Positions 18,119 through 26,253 of a stretch of DNA of 64,000 nucleotides are shown here, in pieces (positions within the stretch are counted from its first letter, which is position 1; every line of letters starts with the position of its first letter). A program made the position numbers and the translations under genes. The DNA comes from Arenibacter certesii DSM 19833 (GTDB lineage: Bacteria; Bacteroidota; Bacteroidia; Flavobacteriales; Flavobacteriaceae): NCBI RefSeq assembly GCF_000429545.1, contig NZ_AUCB01000003.1, positions 1 through 64,000 of the forward strand. The letters run 5' to 3'. The notes beneath the pieces were generated by a model. The model searched no databases and had not been told where the DNA came from. It worked only from the letters and a program-made list of their open reading frames with translations.

Positions 18119-18262
18119 ATGTTGTCCTTTTATGCAGCTATGCGGTCACTGGGCCTTCTAACAGTATTTTCGTCTCATTTTTCCTTTATGGCCAACTACA
18201 TCGAAGGTTTAAGAATAAGTGCTAAGGAACATTACACTCGTATAGACCATGAAGGCCAATGA
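18119..18262 (+). CDS. Possible 47-residue small ORF
   Basis: ATG at 18119 opens MLSFYAAMRSLGLLTVFSSH and ends IDHEGQ before TGA at 18260. It is mildly amphipathic in its first half. It lies between the broken recombinase and the response regulator. I do not recognise it, no conservation can be judged, and it may be chance. Confidence 0.22.
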   Translation: MLSFYAAMRSLGLLTVFSSHFSFMANYIEGLRISAKEHYTRIDHEGQ

Positions 18263-18356
18263 AGCTCAGATCATACAATTATAATGTCTTCATTTATCTC
18301 TGGTAAAACCAGAATTGCAGATTTTCATTAAAATTTCTGAACGCGATTTAGTCAGT

Positions 18357-18758
18357 TTAATTTCTTTTATGCCTTCGGAATATTTGATCTACGTTGACTT
18401 TGTTCAGTGGCTTGTTAAAATAGCCTATAACCAAAGGATGGTCTTCGGCTAATTTACGGTCCATTGAATTGGTAAAGGCGGAAACTATGTAGATCTCCAA
18501 ATCATCAGTATGTCCCTGAATATCCTCCAGCTCTCTAAGGAAGTCCCACCCACTAAGTCCGGGCAGAACAAGGTCCAATAATATTATATTGGGCATATCT
18601 TTTAGAGTTTTCTCACAAACTTTGATCATGGCCAAAGCTTTTTCCGCAGAATTGAAGATTTCGACATGGTAATTTTCATTGGATTGTTCGATTTTATATG
18701 TCATGGCAAATTGTGATACCAAATCATCATCGATGATCCAAACAGTTTTTACTTCCAT
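18357..18758 (-). CDS. Single-domain response regulator
   Basis: The 133-residue product is only a receiver domain. The acidic pocket is IIDDDL (residues ~8-12), the phospho-acceptor Asp lies in ILLDLVLPGLSGWDFL (about 61), the switch Ser is in IVSAF and the Lys is in YFNKPL. There is no output domain, so it acts as a relay or through protein contact. It lies 1.3 kb from the PAS-rich sensor at 20103 on the same strand, separated by the small membrane protein gene and the DUF2383 gene. A partnership with that sensor is plausible but not shown. Confidence 0.88.
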   Translation of the reverse strand: MEVKTVWIIDDDLVSQFAMTYKIEQSNENYHVEIFNSAEKALAMIKVCEKTLKDMPNIILLDLVLPGLSGWDFLRELEDIQGHTDDLEIYIVSAFTNSMDRKLAEDHPLVIGYFNKPLNKVNVDQIFRRHKRN

Positions 18759-18870
18759 TTACTTTTCAATAAATTTAAATCTTATTAGAATTAGCACTCG
18801 CATCAAAGAAAATCTTTGGGGCAAACATAAATTTGTCTGGCTCATGAGTGTAAGGCTTCTTAACGAATGT

Positions 18871-19041
18871 TCAGTTAAAAGCAAAACCAGTGGCCAATCT
18901 ATAGATAAAAGCGTATAGCACTACTGTAAACATGATGAAGCTAAACCAGGCAAAGGCCTTTAAGTATTGTTGAACCATCAAATTCCCAATGTTTTTAAAA
19001 CCATCTGAATATATTTTTCTAATAAGTAGGACTGTTTTCAT
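18871..19041 (-). CDS. Small membrane protein (DUF6747-like)
   Basis: A 56-residue ORF starts at the ATG whose complement is 19039-19041 and ends at 18871. It reads MKTVLLIRKIYSDGFKNIG, NLMVQQYLKAFAWFSFIMF, TVVLYAFIYRLATGFAFN, with one membrane helix at about 31-50. The pattern of an amphipathic lead, LKxFAWFSF and YRxxTGFAF is one I associate with a small flavobacterial membrane-protein family (DUF6747). It is too short for common gene-calling cut-offs. Its function is unknown. It fills part of the 626-bp gap 18759-19384, whose rest shows only a degenerate reverse repeat core near 19330. Confidence 0.6.
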   Translation of the reverse strand: MKTVLLIRKIYSDGFKNIGNLMVQQYLKAFAWFSFIMFTVVLYAFIYRLATGFAFN

Positions 19042-19384
19042 GAAATAGGTATAACAAAGGTGCTAAAGTAAAGGTATCAATCATCCTAGCCCTACTAATT
19101 CGTTAACAAGTATCGAGATCGGGTTCTTTAGTCCTTTTCCAATCCAGTAAATCATTTTTCTGATAGAGGTGATTTTCTAACATTTACTGAATTGAAATAG
19201 TATATTTAACCTATCTAGGTAGTGTGTCACCTATTACTTCTTTTAACGGTCGGATAATTTTAATTTTTCGATAATGAATATCTACATCTTTATGCATGTT
19301 GAGGGGGCGAATCTTTTGAATAAACATTAAGCTTAACCCCACGTGTTTACTCTAGAATAAAGTCATTTAGATAGAAACAATCCA

Positions 19385-19837
19385 TTATGAGTTATAAACT
19401 TTCCTATTACTCATTTTCTGTAAATCCACTTCTATAAACATTTTATGTTTTCTGATGGCATGGTACACCTCAAATGGTAATGAGTATTTTTCCAACAATT
19501 CATTATATTCCCTTACCGCTAATCTATCACCCTGGAGGCATGCATTCAAAATGGTAACATCATCTGAGGAGCGGATAATGCTCTCGATGTCGATCCAAAG
19601 ATCTATATGGTTATCCTTCCAAGCGACGGGAAGAGGTTCGGGAAATATTCTTGACACTTCCTTGGTCAATGTTTGGTCAAATCTTTTTCGCTTCGTGTAT
19701 ATTTCTTGGAAATGGGACTTCAGATTAGCGCTTATCACCTTGTTCGCAGCTTTACTGTAGGCCTCCTCCGATGCCTTGTTCTTCTGGATTACCTGATATA
19801 ATCGGTTTGCAATCTCCGGACCAGATTTATTCTCCAT
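19385..19837 (-). CDS. DUF2383 / PA2169-family four-helix-bundle protein
   Basis: The preferred start at 19837 gives MENKSGPEIANRLYQVIQ and a 150-residue product. An upstream in-frame ATG at 19909 would add 24 non-family residues. Helices run ANRLYQVIQKNKASEEAYSK, LKSHFQEIYTKRKRFDQTL, ILNACLQGDRLAVREYNELL and a final basic helix. The family is ferritin-like in shape with a stress-linked but undefined function. A paralogue lies at 46596, where the same ERGDxAAxxEYxxxL pattern appears. Confidence 0.72.
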   Translation of the reverse strand: MENKSGPEIANRLYQVIQKNKASEEAYSKAANKVISANLKSHFQEIYTKRKRFDQTLTKEVSRIFPEPLPVAWKDNHIDLWIDIESIIRSSDDVTILNACLQGDRLAVREYNELLEKYSLPFEVYHAIRKHKMFIEVDLQKMSNRKVYNS

Positions 19838-20019
19838 ATTTGAATGTATCATTTCATTTGCTTTGGTGGGGCTAACATAGGTCGCTGCAATAAGCCATCT
19901 TGCACTCATTGATGAAATTTTTGACTCAATTGAGTAACTCCGGTTTCACAACTTGCGATAACCTGACACTACTTTATTACGATAGCTTTAAAATGATAAA
20001 ATACAGCTATACATGTGAA

Positions 20020-20081
20020 TGACATGCGTTTAAAACGGTGAATGAAATTGGTCTATGCAAACGCATGTCACTCTTTTTTTG
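20020..20081 (+). terminator. Long-loop inverted repeat with U-tract on plus strand
   Basis: TGACATGCGTTT (20020-20031) pairs perfectly with AAACGCATGTCA (20059-20070), then CTCTTTTTTTG follows. The 27-base loop is long for a terminator and both neighbours are on the minus strand, so a plus-strand transcript ending here would be unannotated. Confidence 0.4.
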
Positions 20082-20102
20082 TACAAATATTGACGTAAAC
20101 TA

Positions 20103-23100
20103 TTAAAAACTCTCCACCACAGTTTGTGATTTACGAACGATATCCCTAATAATTATGTCAAATTCTGTTGCCGATTCATAAATGTGGTCCAATAGCTCTA
20201 TTTTTTCTTGTTCTGTCACCATTTCATCCCTAATCAAGCCTACGAGCCCCATCAATCGGGCCAAAGGAGCCCTTACAATATGGGACTGGGTCCAAGCTAT
20301 TTCCCTCAATTTTTTATTTTGTGTTTCAATGTTTTGTGCCCGTTTCTCCAATTCGCAATTGAGCTTTTCCAGTGATTTTTCATATGTCTTTCTAAACGAT
20401 ATATCGGTCATAGCTCCAACAACCCTAGTGGTATTGCCATTCTGATCACGAATTACGGTCCCTTTATCCCAGACATATGCGTATTCCCCTGTAGCTTTTA
20501 AAAAGCGATATTCTGACTCCCATAGATTCGTTTTATCATCTTCTATTACTTTGTAAAAAGAGTCCACTACCTGAACTTTATCGTCCGGATGCAAGTGATC
20601 TATCCAAAAATTTAAATTTTTAGAATTTACATTGATCTCATGTCCAAATAGGGATTTATAAGTATCGCTCAGGAACAAGGTATTTTCTACAATGTCCCAA
20701 TCCCAAATTGCATCCGTGCTTGCCTGTACTACCCTGGTGAAACGTTCATTTACAAGTCTAATCTCCTTCTCCGCCTTTAAACGCTCGCTCACATCTTTGA
20801 TATAGATAGAATGACCGTTACTAGAAGGATAAGCATTTATCTCGTACCATTTATTGGAACTGGGGAAATACTCCACAAAAGTAAATTGGCTATTGCTCTT
20901 GATGGACTTAATTATTTTCACAAAAATCTCGTGTTCGATTATTTTAGGAAACACCTTTTCTATGTGCTTTTCCAAAACTTTTTCCCTGTCTATTCCAAAA
21001 GAGTCTTCCGCCTTTTTGTTCCAATAGGTAATTACCCCATCCTTTGTCAAGGAGATGAAGGCATCGCCGATACTTTCCAAGACTGCATTTTTTTCATCGT
21101 TCGTCCTTATATAGTCTAACTGACTTGTCTTAAGTTCATGGATATCTTGAAAGCTCCCATATATTCTAATACATTGACCGCTGAGAAACTCTGGATTTCC
21201 AATAACCCGTACCCATCTTTCCTTTCCTTTTGCTGTTATAATCGGCATTTCAAGATCAAATGTCCCATCCTGGTAAAAGGCATTATGGATAACCTCCGAA
21301 AATTTATTGGTATTCTTTGGACCTTTATAAAATCCAAGAATACTTTGAAGGTTTGGTTTATAACTATTATCCACCTCATGAATTTTTTTGGTCATCTCCG
21401 ACCAGTAAACGGTCCCATTCTCAAAGTTGATTTCCCATGCGCCTATTCGAGACAAATTGGAAACATCCTTAAGCAATTCCTTCATTTCTTTTTTCTCAGT
21501 AATATCTTTGGCAACTGCGTAGGTTATTCCTTTTTCATGGGTAAGGTTTGCGGTCCAGCTGAGCCATTTGGTCTGGCCACCCTTTGTAATGTATCGATTT
21601 TCATAGTAATTGAGGGGTTGCCCTAGATATAACCGTTTTAATTGCTCGGAGGTTTCCGCTCTATCTTGGGGGTGAACGAATCCGATTAGTTTTTTGGACA
21701 GCAACTTTTCTTCAGAATAACCCAAAAGTTTTGTAGCAGCTGGATTAATTTTCTTAAAAAAACCATCCTCACCAATTTTACATATGATATCAGGGGTAAA
21801 TTTAAAAATTTGATCAAGCTCGATCTCTAATCGCTTACGTTTGATAGTTTCTGCAAGTTTGGTTTGCAATTGTTTGAACAGCTTGCTATAAAATATTGGA
21901 CTCTGATAACATTTATTCATACCAAGAATCAGAATTCCTTTAACTTTTTCGTTATATATTAAGGGAAATCCTGTAAAGGCCTGATTACAGGAAGTATCTG
22001 AGACAGCGCTTCCTGCAAAAACCTTTTCTTTTTCTATACTTTCCCATATTATTATTTCTTGGTTTTTCCATACCGTACCGGGAAGTGCTTCACCAAAATA
22101 GCACGTTGTCAGTGTTCTGCATCCCTTAATCAGGGATTTGTTCGTTCCAAGGGCAGAATAACTGGCAGCAAGGGTCAAGTTTTTTTTATCTGAACTTGGC
22201 AACCAAATTTGTCCTATGTTATAGTTTAGCCTATCAATTAAATGGCTTACTACATTTTCCAGACAAAACTCCAATGAATGATCACTATTGAATAGATTCC
22301 CAATATGGCCCAATACCTCCTTTGGTAACTGGGAATTCTTTAGAACGGTTATGTCGCGCTCATAGAAAACCCAATGGGTAGGTTTGCCATTATCGTCCTT
22401 TACCGGATTTGCTGTCAGGTTGACCCAATACTGCTCTCCGATTTTATTTTTTCTTATAAGGTTTACATCAAAGACCTTTCCAGTATCTAGCAATTTCTCC
22501 ATTCCATTTAGTACCATAGGAACCGTATTGGGGCCGTTGAGCATTGTTGTGGATTTACCAAGAACTTCATGGGAAGCATACCCTGTCATGGTCGTAAATG
22601 TTTGGTTGACATAAACGATCCTTTGTCCAGAAAGATCAAAAGGCTCCGCTTCAATGATCATTACGGCATCCTTGGAATTGGAGACTACGGACTCGATCAA
22701 TCTAAAGTGCTGTTCATTTTTTTTCTGTTCTGTTACATCCTGGACAGTGCCTTCCATAATTTTCGCAAGACCGTCATTACACAGAACTAGGTGAGATATT
22801 TCATGTACCCACCGTGTGGATCCATCTGGCAATATAATCCTATAAGTAAGGTCGTACATCTGATTTTCATAAGATATGACCCCATCCCTTTTCGAGAAAA
22901 GAGAACGGTCATCAGGATGAACGGTGGTTAGAAAATTATCCCGATCAGGTTTGAAAGCTTTATTGTTTCTTCCCCAGATAGTATAGACCTCTTCTGACCA
23001 AGAAATTGAACGATCATTCAGTTCCATGCTCCAGTAGCCCAATTTGGCAATAGCGGCCGCTTTTTTTAGCTGGCGTTCTGATCTTTTCAAACCGTCTAAA

Positions 23101-24713
23101 TATAACTCGCGCTCTGAAACATCTATACAACTGATCAAAATGCAGTCACGATCCCTAACTGTTAAGGAATAGCCTACCAGTTCCAATTGGAATAGTTCAC
23201 CGGTCTTGCTCTGGTGCGTAAATACACCATATCGATTTGTTCCTTTTTTAGATTTGGCGGTTTCTATAGCATCGATGAATACCGGTGAATCAGTTTTCGG
23301 CTTAAGTCGTATAGGATCCATCCCTATTAACTCTTCCCTACTATAACCAAAGCACTTTACCATCGTATCGTTGACCTCTAAAATCTTATAGGTCCCAAGA
23401 TCCAAGAGGTATTTGGGCAATGGGCTGGAATTGAATAGGAGTCTTTGGTTCTCCTGTGAAGATTTTAAATTATGACTCAAGGATATTTTATCAGTAATTT
23501 CTCTAGCGATTACAACAATACCTTGTATTTCCGGGTCGTTAGATAAATTGAACAGTAATACTTCGATCCATCTCCAACTTCCGTCCTTATGTTTAAATCT
23601 AAATGGCCTTGAGATAAAGGGTTCTCTATCAATAAATTTCGTAAAGTTATAAAACGCCTTCTCGCGCTCTTCATTATGTATAAAATCAAAATAGTTTTTA
23701 CCGTATAGATCTTCCGAGGGAAAGCCCATAGCCAGACCGGAACTCGTACTTACATAGGTGAAATATCCTTTATTATCAATAATACTGAGCCAGTTGTATC
23801 CTGATTGGATCACTGAAGTCAACTTGGGCGAAATAAAATCGATCTGATCCCAAACCTTTTTTTGCGACGTAACCTCAAAAATTTCACCTTCCACGAAAAC
23901 GGGGAGACCTGATTCATTCCTTATAACATTTTTAGCCGAAAGATGTAACCAGATCATCTGGCCGTTCTTATGGAACATCCGAAATTCTAGCTCCTTGCAA
24001 TCGTTGTTATTTTGGCTCCATAGTTCTAGCTCAGTACTAAATTTATGACTGTCCCCCGGGTGGATGAGCTCCATCCAATTGTTTAATGATCTCAAATCCA
24101 ATTCAGCGGGGATATACCCGAGAATATGTGAGAATTTAGGGGTGACATGAAAATTATCTGTTCCAATTTCCAATTTCCAAAATGAAATGCTATTCATTTC
24201 TAAGTTCTCGTCTACCGAAAAATTGCCAAATCCAGCATTTGGAGTCAATTCGTTTGGTTTATGTTGGTTCTTCTCAATTGTTATCGAGGAAGCAATGAGA
24301 TCGGCCAATGTTTTTAATGATCGCAATATTTCAGGTCCAAAGTGTTTAGTTTGCGTGTCAGAAATAAAAAGAAAACCTTGATGTTGGTCTTTGGCATCAA
24401 TTAAAGGGGCAATAGCAATAAATAGGGGAAGCGATCCATTTAGTTCAGTACATATGTCCTTTGTTCTTTCGTCTTGGTAAATGTTTTCAATGATTAGGAT
24501 ATCACTAGGTGATAGAGAAACGAAATTATTGATGAGATGTCCTATTAACAATGTTAGTTCAGGCGGATATTCTTGGGAACCATGTTGCTTCTTAGGCGCT
24601 TCTAATAGGGCAACCATAGTTGTCGGGACATCCAATAGTTTGGATGCCATGTAACATATATCCTTATAGACATTATGTGGAATTGCTGAGTAATGGTAGG
24701 ATTGGGGGAACAA
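20103..24713 (-). CDS. Giant multi-PAS/GAF sensor with H-box but no ATPase
   Basis: A 1536-residue soluble protein. By eye it has an N-terminal GAF-like domain (20-150), five PAS domains (about 175-785), a second GAF (790-955), four more PAS domains (965-1435, several with PAC tails ending in DITE/DVSE), a short coiled coil, and a C-terminal HisKA-like dimer helix with IAWTQSHIVRAPLARLMGL (His near 1475). It then stops: the N, G1, F and G2 boxes of HATPase_c are absent. It cannot phosphorylate itself as built. It may accept phosphate from another kinase or work with the orphan regulator at 18357. Ligands of the PAS domains cannot be read from sequence. Confidence 0.85.
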   Translation of the reverse strand: MFPQSYHYSAIPHNVYKDICYMASKLLDVPTTMVALLEAPKKQHGSQEYPPELTLLIGHLINNFVSLSPSDILIIENIYQDERTKDICTELNGSLPLFIAIAPLIDAKDQHQGFLFISDTQTKHFGPEILRSLKTLADLIASSITIEKNQHKPNELTPNAGFGNFSVDENLEMNSISFWKLEIGTDNFHVTPKFSHILGYIPAELDLRSLNNWMELIHPGDSHKFSTELELWSQNNNDCKELEFRMFHKNGQMIWLHLSAKNVIRNESGLPVFVEGEIFEVTSQKKVWDQIDFISPKLTSVIQSGYNWLSIIDNKGYFTYVSTSSGLAMGFPSEDLYGKNYFDFIHNEEREKAFYNFTKFIDREPFISRPFRFKHKDGSWRWIEVLLFNLSNDPEIQGIVVIAREITDKISLSHNLKSSQENQRLLFNSSPLPKYLLDLGTYKILEVNDTMVKCFGYSREELIGMDPIRLKPKTDSPVFIDAIETAKSKKGTNRYGVFTHQSKTGELFQLELVGYSLTVRDRDCILISCIDVSERELYLDGLKRSERQLKKAAAIAKLGYWSMELNDRSISWSEEVYTIWGRNNKAFKPDRDNFLTTVHPDDRSLFSKRDGVISYENQMYDLTYRIILPDGSTRWVHEISHLVLCNDGLAKIMEGTVQDVTEQKKNEQHFRLIESVVSNSKDAVMIIEAEPFDLSGQRIVYVNQTFTTMTGYASHEVLGKSTTMLNGPNTVPMVLNGMEKLLDTGKVFDVNLIRKNKIGEQYWVNLTANPVKDDNGKPTHWVFYERDITVLKNSQLPKEVLGHIGNLFNSDHSLEFCLENVVSHLIDRLNYNIGQIWLPSSDKKNLTLAASYSALGTNKSLIKGCRTLTTCYFGEALPGTVWKNQEIIIWESIEKEKVFAGSAVSDTSCNQAFTGFPLIYNEKVKGILILGMNKCYQSPIFYSKLFKQLQTKLAETIKRKRLEIELDQIFKFTPDIICKIGEDGFFKKINPAATKLLGYSEEKLLSKKLIGFVHPQDRAETSEQLKRLYLGQPLNYYENRYITKGGQTKWLSWTANLTHEKGITYAVAKDITEKKEMKELLKDVSNLSRIGAWEINFENGTVYWSEMTKKIHEVDNSYKPNLQSILGFYKGPKNTNKFSEVIHNAFYQDGTFDLEMPIITAKGKERWVRVIGNPEFLSGQCIRIYGSFQDIHELKTSQLDYIRTNDEKNAVLESIGDAFISLTKDGVITYWNKKAEDSFGIDREKVLEKHIEKVFPKIIEHEIFVKIIKSIKSNSQFTFVEYFPSSNKWYEINAYPSSNGHSIYIKDVSERLKAEKEIRLVNERFTRVVQASTDAIWDWDIVENTLFLSDTYKSLFGHEINVNSKNLNFWIDHLHPDDKVQVVDSFYKVIEDDKTNLWESEYRFLKATGEYAYVWDKGTVIRDQNGNTTRVVGAMTDISFRKTYEKSLEKLNCELEKRAQNIETQNKKLREIAWTQSHIVRAPLARLMGLVGLIRDEMVTEQEKIELLDHIYESATEFDIIIRDIVRKSQTVVESF

Positions 24714-25179
24714 AACGTTTATATAAGATTTACTGGTTGATCATTTCTTTTCGCTTCTGCGCTAGCTTCGTCATTAGGGGTTATAACGGTTGACTTACTA
24801 TCATGAAGACGTCAAAATTAAACCATGTGTTTTTCATGAATAAATCGGTGTTAATCAGCACAGAACATCAATCCTTGAATTAGATTTGGGTTTTCTTATT
24901 TCAAGGCAAAGATACTATATTCGCTTTAGCTCAGTATTATTTTCGATCTGAATCTTCTCTTTAAGATATTTCCTTTAAATAAATAAAACTTGGTTACGCA
25001 CTGTGGTGTGAAAGTAATCGTAGTCGTTTAATTAATCAGATAATGATGTAGAAAAAGGGTTGCGGAGGTAGTTGGAAATTAATTGTCCTAAGATAGGATA
25101 TTTGATGGACGTTTTTAAACCAAACGAATAAGTATGATGTTCGGTATCTTGATAGATCAATACGCGATCTTGGGCTTTT
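24714..25179. other. Gene-free stretch between sensor and PepSY gene
   Basis: 466 bp without a supported gene, terminator or strong repeat. It presumably holds the promoter of the sensor gene on the minus strand, but no clear TAnnTTTG pair stands out. Confidence 0.4.
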
Positions 25180-26247
25180 TCAGCTTTTTTTCCTTCCTAT
25201 AAAATACATCCTGAAACCTGTTATGTATAGCGTGATAGGAACCATCCCCGAAAAAAAAACAATTATTCTACCTAGCAATCCAGCAATTTCTCCAGTGTGA
25301 ATTGGATAAAATTGGGCGGCAATCTTATTACTGTTAGTATCAGTGTAATAATCCGTCAAAGCGGATATCTGATCTGTCTCAGTTATTTTTAATTCTTTGC
25401 TCCTTCTAAATCCTGGTTCTATAAAGCGATCTTGGATATATCTAAAGTGAAAATCCTTATTATTTTTACTAGGGAAATAAATAGCTCTTAAAGCATAAAT
25501 AGAGTCAGGTTTCCTTATCAACTCGGTAAACTTAGGCTGTATATCAGAATTGTTGTTTTGTGTCCTCTTGGAACTATCTAGTAGGGTGAAGGCAGCCTTG
25601 TAATAACTATTATAAGTAAAATACGCACCAGAAAAGGCAATTAAGGCTAGTGGAATAAAAAAGCTAGCTCCCAGTACTTTATGTAGGTCATAATTAAGTT
25701 TCTTTTTCTTAGCTTTCCATTTTATTGTAAAGCCCCTTTTTAAATTGTTTCCATAGGCTTTCCACCATATATAGATCCCGGTACACAATATGGATAAAAG
25801 AAAAATAATGGTACTACTGGCCATTATATATTTGCCAATTTTTGGAATACCCAGAGTACGGTGAATATTTAATAAATCTTCAAAAAACTGTATCGAGACT
25901 GATTTTGTACCTAGATAGCTTGCGGTCCGTGGATGGTGGTAATGCGTTTCCCCGTTTTCAAAGATTAAGGATACGGTCTGTTGTTCTCTATAAGGCAGAT
26001 TAATTCTTATTAAACTATCCTTATGCCTTTTCATTAAATAAGAGGCCGTTTGTAACAATGTTTCTTCAGATATGGTATCTATCTCCGAAACTGTTAATAA
26101 TTTTGGGTTAAGTGCGGAAGATAATTCTGGTTGCCATACATAAAGCGACCCTGTTAGCCCTGAAATAGAAGCTAACAGGCCGCAGCTTATGCCTAACCAA
26201 AGGTGGATTTTCTTAATCGTCCTATTAAAATGTAACAATTGGTTCAA
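25180..26247 (-). CDS. PepSY-associated TM helix protein (PiuB-like)
   Basis: The product has 355 residues. TM1 (about 14-34) carries IHLWLGISCGLLASISGLTGSL, then a periplasmic PepSY-type region, then TM helices near 137-160 (ASSTIIFLLSILCTGIYIWW), 190-212 (LHKVLGASFFIPLALIAFSGAYF) and the C-terminus. The H-x-x-x-G pattern at TM1 and the WW pair are typical. These inner-membrane proteins sit beside TonB receptors and are linked to reductive release or import of iron from siderophores. It lies 6 bp downstream of the receptor gene at 26254, so it is co-transcribed. Confidence 0.88.
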   Translation of the reverse strand: MNQLLHFNRTIKKIHLWLGISCGLLASISGLTGSLYVWQPELSSALNPKLLTVSEIDTISEETLLQTASYLMKRHKDSLIRINLPYREQQTVSLIFENGETHYHHPRTASYLGTKSVSIQFFEDLLNIHRTLGIPKIGKYIMASSTIIFLLSILCTGIYIWWKAYGNNLKRGFTIKWKAKKKKLNYDLHKVLGASFFIPLALIAFSGAYFTYNSYYKAAFTLLDSSKRTQNNNSDIQPKFTELIRKPDSIYALRAIYFPSKNNKDFHFRYIQDRFIEPGFRRSKELKITETDQISALTDYYTDTNSNKIAAQFYPIHTGEIAGLLGRIIVFFSGMVPITLYITGFRMYFIGRKKS

Positions 26248-26253
26248 TTATTT

